Source: Nitrosomonas sp. (GTDB lineage Bacteria > Pseudomonadota > Gammaproteobacteria > Burkholderiales > Nitrosomonadaceae). Taken from it: 64,000 nt of DNA. The notes under the pieces were generated by a model, which had not been told where the DNA came from, ran no database searches, and was given only the letters and a program-made list of their open reading frames with translations. A program made the translations under genes and the position numbers. The DNA lies in NCBI GenBank assembly GCA_019635215.1, contig JAHBZZ010000002.1:186001-250000 (forward strand), read 5' to 3'. Shown here piece after piece: positions 46,055 to 54,733 of this stretch. Positions within the stretch are counted from its first letter, which is position 1. Each line of letters opens with the position of its first letter.

Positions 46055-46579
46055 TTAATGATTCTTGACAAAATCGACCAGTCTCTGGAAGGTAAACAGA
46101 TAATCCTGTGCGACCAATGGGGTGTGGCATTGCACGCAATTCAGTTCATTGCTTTTTTCCGAACCATCGGGATTATACAAAGCAAACCCCCAGTTCCCGG
46201 TACGGTCATCTGCCGAAAAGCCTTCCCTCCAATCATCGCGCTTTTCCATCACCGCGACCCCTGCAAGTGAATCAATTTCGAAAAGCCCGTCACCGCCCTG
46301 CACCGGCTTACCATCTTCCCCAGTCTTAGTGGCGTAAATCTCCATGACCACTACGGATCCGGAAGCCGCTTTTTGCTCTGCCTTGTAACTGGCAACCGCC
46401 GTATCATTCGCATATAACTTGGCAACCTGTGTCTGATTCGCACGATTCGCCATTGAATACAGGGTAAATGTGTTCTCATAGCCCTCCGGGAATTTGACAT
46501 GCTCCGGATTCCCACCGCCATGCACATACAATGGTGAAATGATCAGCACTGCTGCTACTGTTTTTAACACACCTTTCAT
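46055..46579 (-). CDS. cytL: Cytochrome P460
   Basis: Periplasmic c-type heme enzyme of ammonia oxidisers that converts hydroxylamine (and NO) to nitrous oxide or nitrite. 174 residues, with a signal peptide (about 1-20), a single heme motif CVQCH at 148-152 near the C-terminus and the family's FPEGYENTFTLYSM at 30-43. Lysines at 66 and 70 (SYKAEQKAA) lie in the region of the heme-crosslinking lysine of known P460s; I cannot fix which one. The stretch TGNWGFALYNPDG (127-139) is near the heme pocket. It is monocistronic. This gene is the best single marker of the organism's metabolism here. Confidence 0.9.
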   Translation of the reverse strand: MKGVLKTVAAVLIISPLYVHGGGNPEHVKFPEGYENTFTLYSMANRANQTQVAKLYANDTAVASYKAEQKAASGSVVVMEIYATKTGEDGKPVQGGDGLFEIDSLAGVAVMEKRDDWREGFSADDRTGNWGFALYNPDGSEKSNELNCVQCHTPLVAQDYLFTFQRLVDFVKNH

Positions 46580-46654
46580 AATCGCTCCTTATCTATAGTC
46601 AGTTTTAAAGTCATTGAAATTTGCGTATTGTCAGTCATGCACGGCTTAAATACT

Positions 46655-47038
46655 TCAGCTGTTGCTCATATCGCCAATGTCGATCACCAAACGCACGGAT
46701 AAATAAACCACCAGCGCTGTGGCAAGAAAATATATCAGGAACAACAAAGGTTTTTCCCTAATCACGTCAGTCCATGTTTTATTTTTCCCTTCCTGTCTGA
46801 GACGCTCATATTCGGAACGCATTCGCACTGTTCTGTTTTTTTGATAATCATCGAGCAAAGAACGTGCTCTTGCATAATCATCCGCATCCTTTAACCAGAT
46901 AGCCGGCATGGACACACCCCAGTTTCCCGCTGACGTTTCATAATAATCAATATCGTTATCAGTCAACAGCATACGCACATCTTCTGCCTCATCATCCGGC
47001 ACATTATTGAGTCTGAATAATATTTTCGATTTCGACAT
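46655..47038 (-). CDS. DUF6164-type small membrane protein
   Basis: 127 residues. The soluble N-terminus has KILFRLNNVPDDEAEDVRMLL and NDIDYYETSAGNWGVSMPAIW, followed by a basic helix and one C-terminal membrane helix (about 98-120, FLIYFLATALVVYLSV). It resembles small proteobacterial proteins catalogued as DUF6164; function unknown. The N-terminal part looks like a ferredoxin-like (DUF2007-type) putative signal-transducing domain. It is upstream of P460 on the same strand but with a 75-bp gap. Confidence 0.7.
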   Translation of the reverse strand: MSKSKILFRLNNVPDDEAEDVRMLLTDNDIDYYETSAGNWGVSMPAIWLKDADDYARARSLLDDYQKNRTVRMRSEYERLRQEGKNKTWTDVIREKPLLFLIYFLATALVVYLSVRLVIDIGDMSNS

Positions 47039-47162
47039 GGATCCACCTGTTCATTAAGCCGCCTTCATCAAACAGAGATTTTCTGTCCAATTGATGCTAT
47101 CTTTGCAGTCATCCGATTGTCAAGCGGATGCCAGAAATATATTCAAACGGTCAATCAAGGAA

Positions 47163-47999
47163 ATGAAAAAAACGATCCTAATCACAGGTTGTTCAAGCGG
47201 GATTGGTTTGTGTGTAGCGAAGGCATTGAATGCCAGGGGTTATCGCGTTTTCGCCACGGCACGCAGACATGACAGTGTCAACATGCTTCTGAACGAGGGG
47301 CTGGAAAGTTTCCGCCTGGATCTCATGGATTCAAACTCCATTCATTTTGCATTTGAAGAAGTCATGCGGCGAACCGGTGGCGAATTATACGCCCTGTTCA
47401 ATAACGGTGCTTACGGGTTACCGGGCGCCATCGAAGACCTCAGTCGCGACGCCCTACGGAACCAGTTCGAAACCAATGTTCTCGGCTGGCAGGAACTCAC
47501 CAATCGGGCGCTCCCTATAATGCGCAAACAAAATTATGGCCGTATCATCCAGAACAGTTCAGTGCTCGGTTTCATATCCTTACCGTTTCGCGGCGCATAC
47601 AATGCCACAAAATACGCCATTGAAGGACTGAGTGACACCATGCGGCTCGAACTCGCAGACACCAATATTCACGTCTGTCTGATCGAACCCGGCCCGATAG
47701 CCAGCAAATTCCGGCAAAACGCACTTCTCATGCTGAATAAATATGTTGATATTGAAAACAGCATACATCGCGAACGTTACCAGGCCGTTTTACAGCGTCT
47801 GAATAAAGAAGGCCCGGCAGTACCTTTCACTCTCCCCCCCGAAGCCGTTCTCAAACGCGTCATTCACGCGCTTGAAGCAAAAAAACCGCAGCCGCGGTAT
47901 TACGTCACTTTTCCAACATACCTCTTCGGCATTCTGAAACGCATTCTCAGCACGCGCACGCTCGACAGGCTGCTGATCAGAGCAGGGAACAACAACTAA
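47163..47999 (+). CDS. Short-chain dehydrogenase/reductase
   Basis: Start at the ATG at 47163 after AAGGAA; 278 residues. Rossmann motif TGCSSGIG (8-15), NNG at about 80, catalytic Ser in IQNSSVLGF and YNATKYA (YxxxK), all present, so an active NAD(P)-dependent oxidoreductase is expected. The C-terminal 80 residues are longer than in minimal SDRs and resemble those of short-chain reductases acting on lipids or steroids. The substrate is unknown. Confidence 0.9.
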   Translation: MKKTILITGCSSGIGLCVAKALNARGYRVFATARRHDSVNMLLNEGLESFRLDLMDSNSIHFAFEEVMRRTGGELYALFNNGAYGLPGAIEDLSRDALRNQFETNVLGWQELTNRALPIMRKQNYGRIIQNSSVLGFISLPFRGAYNATKYAIEGLSDTMRLELADTNIHVCLIEPGPIASKFRQNALLMLNKYVDIENSIHRERYQAVLQRLNKEGPAVPFTLPPEAVLKRVIHALEAKKPQPRYYVTFPTYLFGILKRILSTRTLDRLLIRAGNNN

Positions 48000-48054
48000 A
48001 TTAACTAAACCGGCTTGCTAAGACTGCTTTTCATGGACAGCAATCTCAAAAAAA

Positions 48055-48077
48055 CACCTCACTGAAACAGTGAGGTG
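48055..48077 (-). terminator. Rho-independent terminator of the outer-membrane protein gene
   Basis: CACCTCACTG-AAA-CAGTGAGGTG makes a perfect 10-bp hairpin. On the minus strand it is followed by a run of seven T. It lies about 118 bp beyond the stop of the gene at 48195-49103. Confidence 0.85.
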
Positions 48078-48194
48078 CAATGGCTTCGTCACGAACTTAT
48101 GCGCCCTATGAACTACGCATCAACAAACAACAAGGAAAAAACACTACGTAAAAAACGCTATTGCACAAATCCAAGTTTCAGACTTCATTTCACC

Positions 48195-49103
48195 CTAAAA
48201 ACCGATACCCATGTAACCGCCGACTGTCATACCATCAACCTTGACACCATCCGACTTGCCCGCTGTCAGCTGATAACGGCCATCAATACCGACGAAGAAA
48301 TCTTTCCAGATGTTATAGTCAATACCGGCACCGAACATTACACCGGGCACTAAATATGTAATAGATTCGGTTGTCGGACTCACGACATGCATTGCAAGAC
48401 CCATTGGAATAAGCCACGGCCTGATCTTGGATCCCTCCATGAATTTGATTTTAGGCGCGGCTGTCAACGTGAATTGGCTCACTGTTACTGTACGCGGATT
48501 AAACGCACCACCTGCCAGAATCGTCGGGTTATTGGCCAGCGCATTGCCTAACACACGATCAGAAAAATTCTTATACTCAAACATCAATTCAGCAAACACC
48601 TGCGCCCCTGGCAACATTCCCCATGCATCCCTGGTCAGACTCCAATCAAAGCCCGCACCCACGTACCAGCCGTCCTTGTCGGCCTGATCCTGTGCGCCAA
48701 CAGGCGCAACATCGCTACGGATACTGGAACCGTCACGCCTTTCCATAGCATGTGTAAAACCACCACGGAAGAACAGCATACGATTCTTACGTTCCACCCG
48801 GTCCGCAACCAATCCAACTGATTCTGTTGCCGCCACTGCCTGATCTTTTGCCTGAATAGCCGTATCTCTTGCATGAATGGCCGTATCTTTCGCCTGGATA
48901 ACACGTTCTGCATCGGCTCTTGATTCGGCTTTAACCTGCTGCAATTCACTCTGCACCGCTCTTAACATACTCTCCAGTTCCTGGACTTTTCTCTCCAAGG
49001 CTTGGGCTCTGTCACGTGCTGCCGCCTGCGGTGCATATAACACTACGCTCACAATCAGCAGACCGGTTAAAATATGGCTGCTCCGCCGGATTTGATTAAA
49101 CAT
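48195..49103 (-). CDS. Outer-membrane beta-barrel protein with N-terminal coiled coil
   Basis: 302 residues. Signal peptide (about 1-29, LYAPQAAA), a coiled coil at 30-100 (ALERKVQELESMLRAVQSELQQ and repeats of AIQAKD), then a barrel-like domain from about 105 (MLFFRGGFTHAMERRDGSS), ending VGGYMGIGF with the final Phe of outer-membrane proteins. The coiled coil could trimerise or bridge to peptidoglycan. No family name is certain. Divergent from aat; the FNR-type box at 49273-49286 lies between the two. Confidence 0.75.
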   Translation of the reverse strand: MFNQIRRSSHILTGLLIVSVVLYAPQAAARDRAQALERKVQELESMLRAVQSELQQVKAESRADAERVIQAKDTAIHARDTAIQAKDQAVAATESVGLVADRVERKNRMLFFRGGFTHAMERRDGSSIRSDVAPVGAQDQADKDGWYVGAGFDWSLTRDAWGMLPGAQVFAELMFEYKNFSDRVLGNALANNPTILAGGAFNPRTVTVSQFTLTAAPKIKFMEGSKIRPWLIPMGLAMHVVSPTTESITYLVPGVMFGAGIDYNIWKDFFVGIDGRYQLTAGKSDGVKVDGMTVGGYMGIGF

Positions 49104-49272
49104 TTACCTCTCCTTGAATTATTATTCTGATTACCCAGCCTTCAGTGAAATCTTTTTTGTCACTCATAAAAATTTAGACTTCCATTTATTTGAATATAAT
49201 TGTCTATTCTGTGAATCTTTTTTCGTTTGATTGCCTGGTTTTGGATAATAAGGAAACCTGATGCTGTCCATC

Positions 49273-49286
49273 TTGATCTTTATCAA
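49273..49286. promoter_or_regulatory. FNR/ANR-type box
   Basis: TTGATCTTTATCAA matches the FNR consensus TTGATNNNNATCAA at all ten defined positions and is palindromic. It ends 27 bp before the aat start and 170 bp from the divergent outer-membrane protein start. The distance fits activation of the minus-strand gene (site about -40 of a promoter) or repression of aat. Confidence 0.6.
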
Positions 49287-49312
49287 GTTAATGCCAATTA
49301 ATTGCAGATGTC

Positions 49313-50026
49313 ATGATTCCAATACTTACCGCAAATTCACTTTTCCCGCCGCTGGATAACGCGCTGGCATCGCCCAATGGATTACTGGCAGCTGGCGGCG
49401 ATTTATCCGTATCACGTCTGCTGAGTGCCTATCGCAACGGCATATTTCCCTGGTTTAACGAAGATGAACCAATATTGTGGTGGAGCCCGGATCCACGCAT
49501 GGTATTGTTTCCCGGTGAATTAAAAATTTCCCGCTCCTTAGAGAAACTGCTCCGGAAAAATAACTACACGATACAGACTGACACCCATTTCACCGAAGTC
49601 ATGCAGGCATGCGCGGCACCACGTAAAGATCAGCAAGGCACCTGGATTCATCCGCAAATGATCGATGCCTATCACAAGCTGTATCAGCTTGGTCTGGCAC
49701 ATTCTGTGGAAACCTGGATCAACGGCGAATTGGCCGGTGGACTCTACGGCATCGCGCTGGGTAAAGTTTTTTTTGGTGAATCAATGTTCTCCCGCTCACC
49801 CAATGCTTCTAAAATTGCATTTGCACATCTGGTCAGACAACTGTCAGAATGGGAATTTGTATTGATTGATTGTCAAGTTAAAACAGCGCATTTGGCTTCG
49901 CTGGGCGCACGCGAAATTTCCAGAACAGCTTTCCACCAGTTATTGGAACAGCATATTCCAGATGCTACGCGCAGCGAAAAATGGGATTTTGGCAACTCGA
50001 TAGGATCAATAGATGAGAACGCTTAA
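49313..50026 (+). CDS. aat: Leucyl/phenylalanyl-tRNA-protein transferase
   Basis: N-end-rule enzyme that adds Leu or Phe from tRNA to proteins with N-terminal Lys or Arg, marking them for ClpAP. 237 residues with FPPLDNALASPNGLLAAGGDLS, YRNGIFPWFNEDEPILWWSPDPR (about 43-65) and GESMFSR(S)PNASKIAF, all family hallmarks. The bpt ATG lies 14 bp inside its end, so the two N-end-rule enzymes are co-translated. Confidence 0.97.
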   Translation: MIPILTANSLFPPLDNALASPNGLLAAGGDLSVSRLLSAYRNGIFPWFNEDEPILWWSPDPRMVLFPGELKISRSLEKLLRKNNYTIQTDTHFTEVMQACAAPRKDQQGTWIHPQMIDAYHKLYQLGLAHSVETWINGELAGGLYGIALGKVFFGESMFSRSPNASKIAFAHLVRQLSEWEFVLIDCQVKTAHLASLGAREISRTAFHQLLEQHIPDATRSEKWDFGNSIGSIDENA

Positions 50027-50729
50027 ATATCACACAACACATCCGTATCCGTGCGGTTATTTGTCTGACCGTATGGCGCGTTCCGAAGTGGTTGCATCGG
50101 AACACGTCATCGATACCCAAACATACGCAGAACTGATGCATCAGGGCTATCGCCGCAGCGGCCGGTTTGTTTACCGGCCGCAATGCGAGCAGTGCCGCGC
50201 CTGTCTATCAGTACGCATCAAAGTTGATACGTTTGATCCCAACCGTACGCAGCGCAGATGCTGGGAAAAGCACCGCCATTTGACCGCCCGTCAAAACAGG
50301 TTATATTTTGACTGGAAGCATTTCGAACTTTATCAGCGTTATCAGACCAAACGTCACGCTGATGGTGTCATGGCGCAAGACAATCGTGAGCAGTACCAGA
50401 ATTTTTTGCTGCAAAGCCATATCGACACTGGTCTGATCACTTTTCATGAATCGAAAGATCTGCGCATGGTCAGCATCATCGACCTGTTACCAGAAGGAAT
50501 ATCCTCTGTTTATACTTTCTATGATCCGGATATCGGTCAGGCCAGTTTCGGTACTTATAATATCCTCTGGCAAATTCAACTCTGTCGCGCCCTTAAACTG
50601 AAATACCTCTACCTGGGTTACTGGATAAAGGAACATCACAAAATGCATTACAAAGCTAACTTCCAACCACAGGAAATCCTGATTAACGGTCAATGGCTTC
50701 CTTTTGAACAGGCTACCGCCAGTCTCTGA
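50013..50729 (+). CDS. bpt: Aspartate/glutamate leucyltransferase
   Basis: Bacterial ATE1-type transferase that adds Leu to proteins with N-terminal Asp or Glu. 238 residues. N-terminal [18 protein letters not shown] and the Cys cluster [12 protein letters not shown] (about 61-72), then [10 protein letters not shown] and [20 protein letters not shown] near the C-terminus. Overlaps aat by 14 bp. The aat-bpt pair is common in beta- and gammaproteobacteria. Confidence 0.96.
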   Translation: MRTLKYHTTHPYPCGYLSDRMARSEVVASEHVIDTQTYAELMHQGYRRSGRFVYRPQCEQCRACLSVRIKVDTFDPNRTQRRCWEKHRHLTARQNRLYFDWKHFELYQRYQTKRHADGVMAQDNREQYQNFLLQSHIDTGLITFHESKDLRMVSIIDLLPEGISSVYTFYDPDIGQASFGTYNILWQIQLCRALKLKYLYLGYWIKEHHKMHYKANFQPQEILINGQWLPFEQATASL

Positions 50730-50763
50730 TCGATTTGAGAACATCACACCATTAAAACAACTC

Positions 50764-51795
50764 ATGGCTTACACGCTACTGCGCCCGCTGCTTTTCAAGC
50801 TTGATCCTGAAACCGCACATCGCATCACTTTCAGTGCTTTGGAAAAAGCATTCAAACTCGGTTTGCTGAAACGCCGTACTTTTGCATGTCCTGCACGCCG
50901 TGTCATGGGAATCACATTCCCCAATCCCATCGGACTGGCCGCAGGACTCGACAAAAATGGAGAACATCTGGATGCCTTGTCTGCACTGGGATTCGGCTTT
51001 CTTGAAATTGGCACAGTCACACCGCGTCCCCAGCCGGGAAATCCTGCGCCGCGCATTTTCCGTATTCCGCAAGCACGAGCTGTCATTAATCGCCTGGGGT
51101 TTAACAATCACGGCGTCGATCAGCTCATCGCGAATGTCAATGCCGCAAATTATCAGGGCATACTGGGCATCAATATCGGCAAGAATTTTGACACGCCCAT
51201 TGAAAAAGCAGTAGATGATTACCGGTTGTGTCTGAAAAAAGTCTATGCATTAGCCAGCTATATCACAATCAACATCTCATCGCCCAATACGCAGAATCTG
51301 CGGCAATTACAAGGTGCGGATGCGCTTGACCATTTGCTGTCCGCATTGAAATCAGAGCAGCTGCATCTCTCACAACAACATGGTGAATATAAACCTTTGG
51401 CGGTAAAAATCGCGCCCGATCTTGATGCGTCTCAGATTAAAGCGATCGCCTCACTCTTGCTGAAACACAATATAGACGGTGTTATCGCGACCAATACCAC
51501 ACTTGCCCGAATCGGAATCGAACATCTGCCGGTTTCTCTGGAAGCAGGTGGCCTAAGCGGCGCACCCTTGACACAACAATCAACTTCCGTGATCCGGAAA
51601 CTACACCAATTACTGCAAGGTAGCATTCCTATCATCGGTGTTGGTGGCATTATGTCGGCACAGGACGCAAAAGATAAAATGGATGCAGGCGCAGACCTGA
51701 TACAGGTATATACCGGATTGATTTATCAGGGACCTGATTTGTTACCGAAGATTGCAGAAGCGATCTGTCAGCATTCGGAAACCATCACCCCATAG
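50764..51795 (+). CDS. pyrD: Dihydroorotate dehydrogenase, class 2
   Basis: Membrane-associated quinone-linked enzyme of pyrimidine synthesis. The start is the ATG at 50764 ([20 protein letters not shown]); an upstream in-frame ATG lies inside bpt. 343 residues, normal. FMN-barrel motifs: [45 protein letters not shown] (catalytic Ser in SSPNT), and IIGVGGI near the end. Last of the aat-bpt-pyrD run, followed by a strong terminator. Confidence 0.97.
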   Translation: MAYTLLRPLLFKLDPETAHRITFSALEKAFKLGLLKRRTFACPARRVMGITFPNPIGLAAGLDKNGEHLDALSALGFGFLEIGTVTPRPQPGNPAPRIFRIPQARAVINRLGFNNHGVDQLIANVNAANYQGILGINIGKNFDTPIEKAVDDYRLCLKKVYALASYITINISSPNTQNLRQLQGADALDHLLSALKSEQLHLSQQHGEYKPLAVKIAPDLDASQIKAIASLLLKHNIDGVIATNTTLARIGIEHLPVSLEAGGLSGAPLTQQSTSVIRKLHQLLQGSIPIIGVGGIMSAQDAKDKMDAGADLIQVYTGLIYQGPDLLPKIAEAICQHSETITP

Positions 51796-51840
51796 AAACC
51801 GGGAATCCAGCTTTGATACTTAAAACAGCAATAACATGAT

Positions 51841-51870
51841 GAGAAAGCCCAGCATTTGCTGGGCTTTCTC
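51841..51870. terminator. Bidirectional terminator between pyrD and the oxidase operon
   Basis: GAGAAAGCCCAGC pairs perfectly with GCTGGGCTTTCTC around ATTT: a 13-bp stem with TTTCTC at the + end and, read on the minus strand, the same. It lies between convergent stops at 51795 and 51905. Confidence 0.85.
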
Positions 51871-51904
51871 ATCGCTTTCCGCTCAGAAGAGACGAATCAG
51901 TTTT

Positions 51905-54703
51905 CTACTGCACCGGATTCAATTGCGCCGGTGTTAAGCCTCCCCGCCATTCCGCAGGCAAGTGCTGCACCCAGCCATTGTACACATTAGGTACGGCCAG
52001 AATGCCTTGTCCACCGGTTCCCGCCAGGCTGGCAATCTTATCATCGGTCGGCACATCGCCACCTGCGACCAAAGAAATACGCCCGGCTATCGCTGCGTCA
52101 CTGAAATTACCATCTCCATTCGGATCCGGATCAACCACAATCAGTTGATTGGAAAATTTACTCGTGACATACGCGTAATAACCACCACCTGATTTTGCAC
52201 CAAAGTTCGCACCATGGCATCCCGGATCACACGGCAGCATGGCAACAACCTTATCGATCGAAGTATCGACGATAGTAATGGTCCCTCCCGTATTCGCAGT
52301 GACGACAACCCGACCGGTCGGATCCACCGGTGTCTGAATCGGTAAAACTCCGACCGTCACCAGACCATCACCATCACGGTCTTGCAACGTTGTATCACCT
52401 GTTGGACTGATAGGATCATAATCCGCCAGAAGATTGATAGTGGACAGGGGATTGCCATTGAGATCGTAAACGCTCAGGGAATGATCCAGCAGGTTTGCCG
52501 TATAGACCTTATCGATACCCATTCCGATTGCGATCGGATGTGGACCGGCAGGGAAGTTACCACCGGCCGCCGGCCGCGCAATAATTTCACCGGTGTTGCT
52601 ATCGTAGAAACCGGTATCCGAGGTATTGATGTTCGGCGTAATGATTGTTCCCTCCGGTGAAATCCAGTGACCATGCGGATTCGCAGGAATCTGGCCCGGG
52701 CCCTGTGTCGGCATCATGACAAATGGCTCCGTTTCACCGGGTTTGATCCCAATAACGCCATTTTCACCGTTGATAGCAACGGTAATCACATCGCTTTGCG
52801 GAATGGTCATCACATGCGATGGGGTATCGCCCACATGAACATTATGCAGCAAAGCCCCCGTTGCACGATCGATAAATGTCAGCTTGGTATCAAACCACTG
52901 AGTCTGGAAAATGATTGACTGATCCCTATTGGTCCACATGTTATGCGGATGATTCATGTTAATCTGCGGCAAAGCAATCTTGCGCTTGATTTTCCATGTT
53001 GCCGCATCCAATACGGTAATCGTACCTGGTTTGGTTTTACCGGCCGTTTTCTCGAACTGCGTATTGATCCAGACTTCGCCAACGCCCGGCGTCACAGGGT
53101 TAAACAACGCCGCCAGCGTTATATCCTGGCCATAACGTGATTCGAGCACATCTTTCAGCGGCAGATTATCGACTAAATTACCCTGGAGATCCCCGATAGC
53201 CACGTTTACATTAGGATACTTGACATGCCAGGGTTGTGATGAAGTTACGTCCTGCCAGTTTTCCTGAACGGTTGCCACAAAGAACGTACGCAACAGTCTG
53301 GTCGCCAAATCACTGATAGTCGGCAGATTATTGATACCTGTCACAATATCGATCGCCTTACCCAGGTCGAGGCCTGCAGTATTGGGATCGTCGACGATGA
53401 CAGCACCGAACATATAGGGATGAATTTTACAGGTAAACACATACAGCCCCGGGGTTTCCAGCTTGACAATCCCGCCGCCTCGATACGCTTTGGTCTGGTC
53501 CATCGGGATCTGGCGATGATCACCGTGCATTGGATCATTCGCATCGCTCGGCCATAGCAAAGACGTAATCGTATGCACGCCTTTGGTTTCCGACATAATG
53601 AAATGTACGCTGCTGCCCGGTGGAACGATCTCCAGCGAAGGTGAAATCGTGGCGCCCTTGATAGTATCGCTGCGGATACTTCTAAAAAAACTACCCGGTT
53701 CATCCGTGACTTCAAACGTGACCAGACCGGGCTCGCCACCCAGTGAATTCGGCCATATCTTTCCGTTTGGCGATGCGCCGGCTATGCTCTCTCCCGTACC
53801 GCCTGCGGCAGGATCGACCACATGAAACTTGCCGGCCATGCCGGATTCCATATGTGAAACAAGGTGGCAATGATATTGCCAGAAACCTGTTCCGACACCG
53901 CTACCCGCTCTCACTGTGAAAGTATGTGAATCAAATGGAAGATCCAATATCTTGGCGTCGATAATATGAGGCTCTACGCCCAGGGCTTCAAAATTGGTTT
54001 CATCGGGCCAGCGATGTGCATGCAGATGAAACGTATGGGCATGACCAATCGCCAGAATATGAAAACGAACCGTATCATTGAGTAACGCGCCCAGCGTAGG
54101 ATTAGTCCACAGCGGCCTCTGTTTGCCGTTGACAATCTCGGCACCCCAGAACGTTGAACCGATCATGAACATTACATATTCTTTTTTCAAATCGGACTGA
54201 TTCACCGGTATGAGCGTTCCATCGCCTTCAATCAGGCTTTGGACTCTTCCATCCTGCCTGTCAACAATCAATGCACCAAACAAGCCGGTCAGATGGGATC
54301 CCTCATCGCCATAAACATGGGTACCAACTTTGGTTGCATTAAACTGGAAATTGCCGGACTGCCCGGGTGCCAGTTGATTGCCGCTCAATCCGGACAATGC
54401 GGGAACCAGAAAACCCACGCGTGTCTGGGTATTGTTAGTCAATTCGATATTGATGACATCGCCTTCCTTAACAAACAACGTCGGCCCCGGAATAACCGCT
54501 TCCACCGGATAATCAGGCGTCGCCCCTTCGCTGCTGGTATGACTAATCATTTTATAGGCGGGCTGGCCATTGGCGACATACTCTGCCGTCATCACAATAT
54601 TATGGGTTGCAGAAAATGCGAAACCCGACAGCAGCATAGTCACAGTAAAGAACTTCACTGCCGCAAAAGCTTTTATTCTTGATCTTAATCTATTGATATT
54701 CAT
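51905..54703 (-). CDS. Multicopper-oxidase-like protein with plastocyanin-like domain and beta-propeller
   Basis: Start set at 54703 (MNINRLRSRIKAF) because AAGGGAG precedes it; 932 residues with a signal peptide. Cupredoxin domain 1 (about 35-150) has lost both usual HxH motifs: FLVPALSG and HVYGDEGSH stand where HxHG and YHSH should be. Domain 2 keeps motif 3 (HAHTFHLHAH, 221-230) and motif 4 (HCHLVSHMESGM, 278-289), which give type-1 Cu and half a trinuclear site. A third, plastocyanin-like domain has His377 and CKIHPYM (Cys425, His428, Met431). From about 490 a YncE-like beta-propeller follows. It is 30 bp after the complementary oxidase gene. Periplasmic redox role; the substrate is unknown. 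Confidence 0.75.
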   Translation of the reverse strand: MNINRLRSRIKAFAAVKFFTVTMLLSGFAFSATHNIVMTAEYVANGQPAYKMISHTSSEGATPDYPVEAVIPGPTLFVKEGDVINIELTNNTQTRVGFLVPALSGLSGNQLAPGQSGNFQFNATKVGTHVYGDEGSHLTGLFGALIVDRQDGRVQSLIEGDGTLIPVNQSDLKKEYVMFMIGSTFWGAEIVNGKQRPLWTNPTLGALLNDTVRFHILAIGHAHTFHLHAHRWPDETNFEALGVEPHIIDAKILDLPFDSHTFTVRAGSGVGTGFWQYHCHLVSHMESGMAGKFHVVDPAAGGTGESIAGASPNGKIWPNSLGGEPGLVTFEVTDEPGSFFRSIRSDTIKGATISPSLEIVPPGSSVHFIMSETKGVHTITSLLWPSDANDPMHGDHRQIPMDQTKAYRGGGIVKLETPGLYVFTCKIHPYMFGAVIVDDPNTAGLDLGKAIDIVTGINNLPTISDLATRLLRTFFVATVQENWQDVTSSQPWHVKYPNVNVAIGDLQGNLVDNLPLKDVLESRYGQDITLAALFNPVTPGVGEVWINTQFEKTAGKTKPGTITVLDAATWKIKRKIALPQINMNHPHNMWTNRDQSIIFQTQWFDTKLTFIDRATGALLHNVHVGDTPSHVMTIPQSDVITVAINGENGVIGIKPGETEPFVMMPTQGPGQIPANPHGHWISPEGTIITPNINTSDTGFYDSNTGEIIARPAAGGNFPAGPHPIAIGMGIDKVYTANLLDHSLSVYDLNGNPLSTINLLADYDPISPTGDTTLQDRDGDGLVTVGVLPIQTPVDPTGRVVVTANTGGTITIVDTSIDKVVAMLPCDPGCHGANFGAKSGGGYYAYVTSKFSNQLIVVDPDPNGDGNFSDAAIAGRISLVAGGDVPTDDKIASLAGTGGQGILAVPNVYNGWVQHLPAEWRGGLTPAQLNPVQ

Positions 54704-54733
54704 ATTTTCTCCCTTTTTACCCATGCTTTTGAT

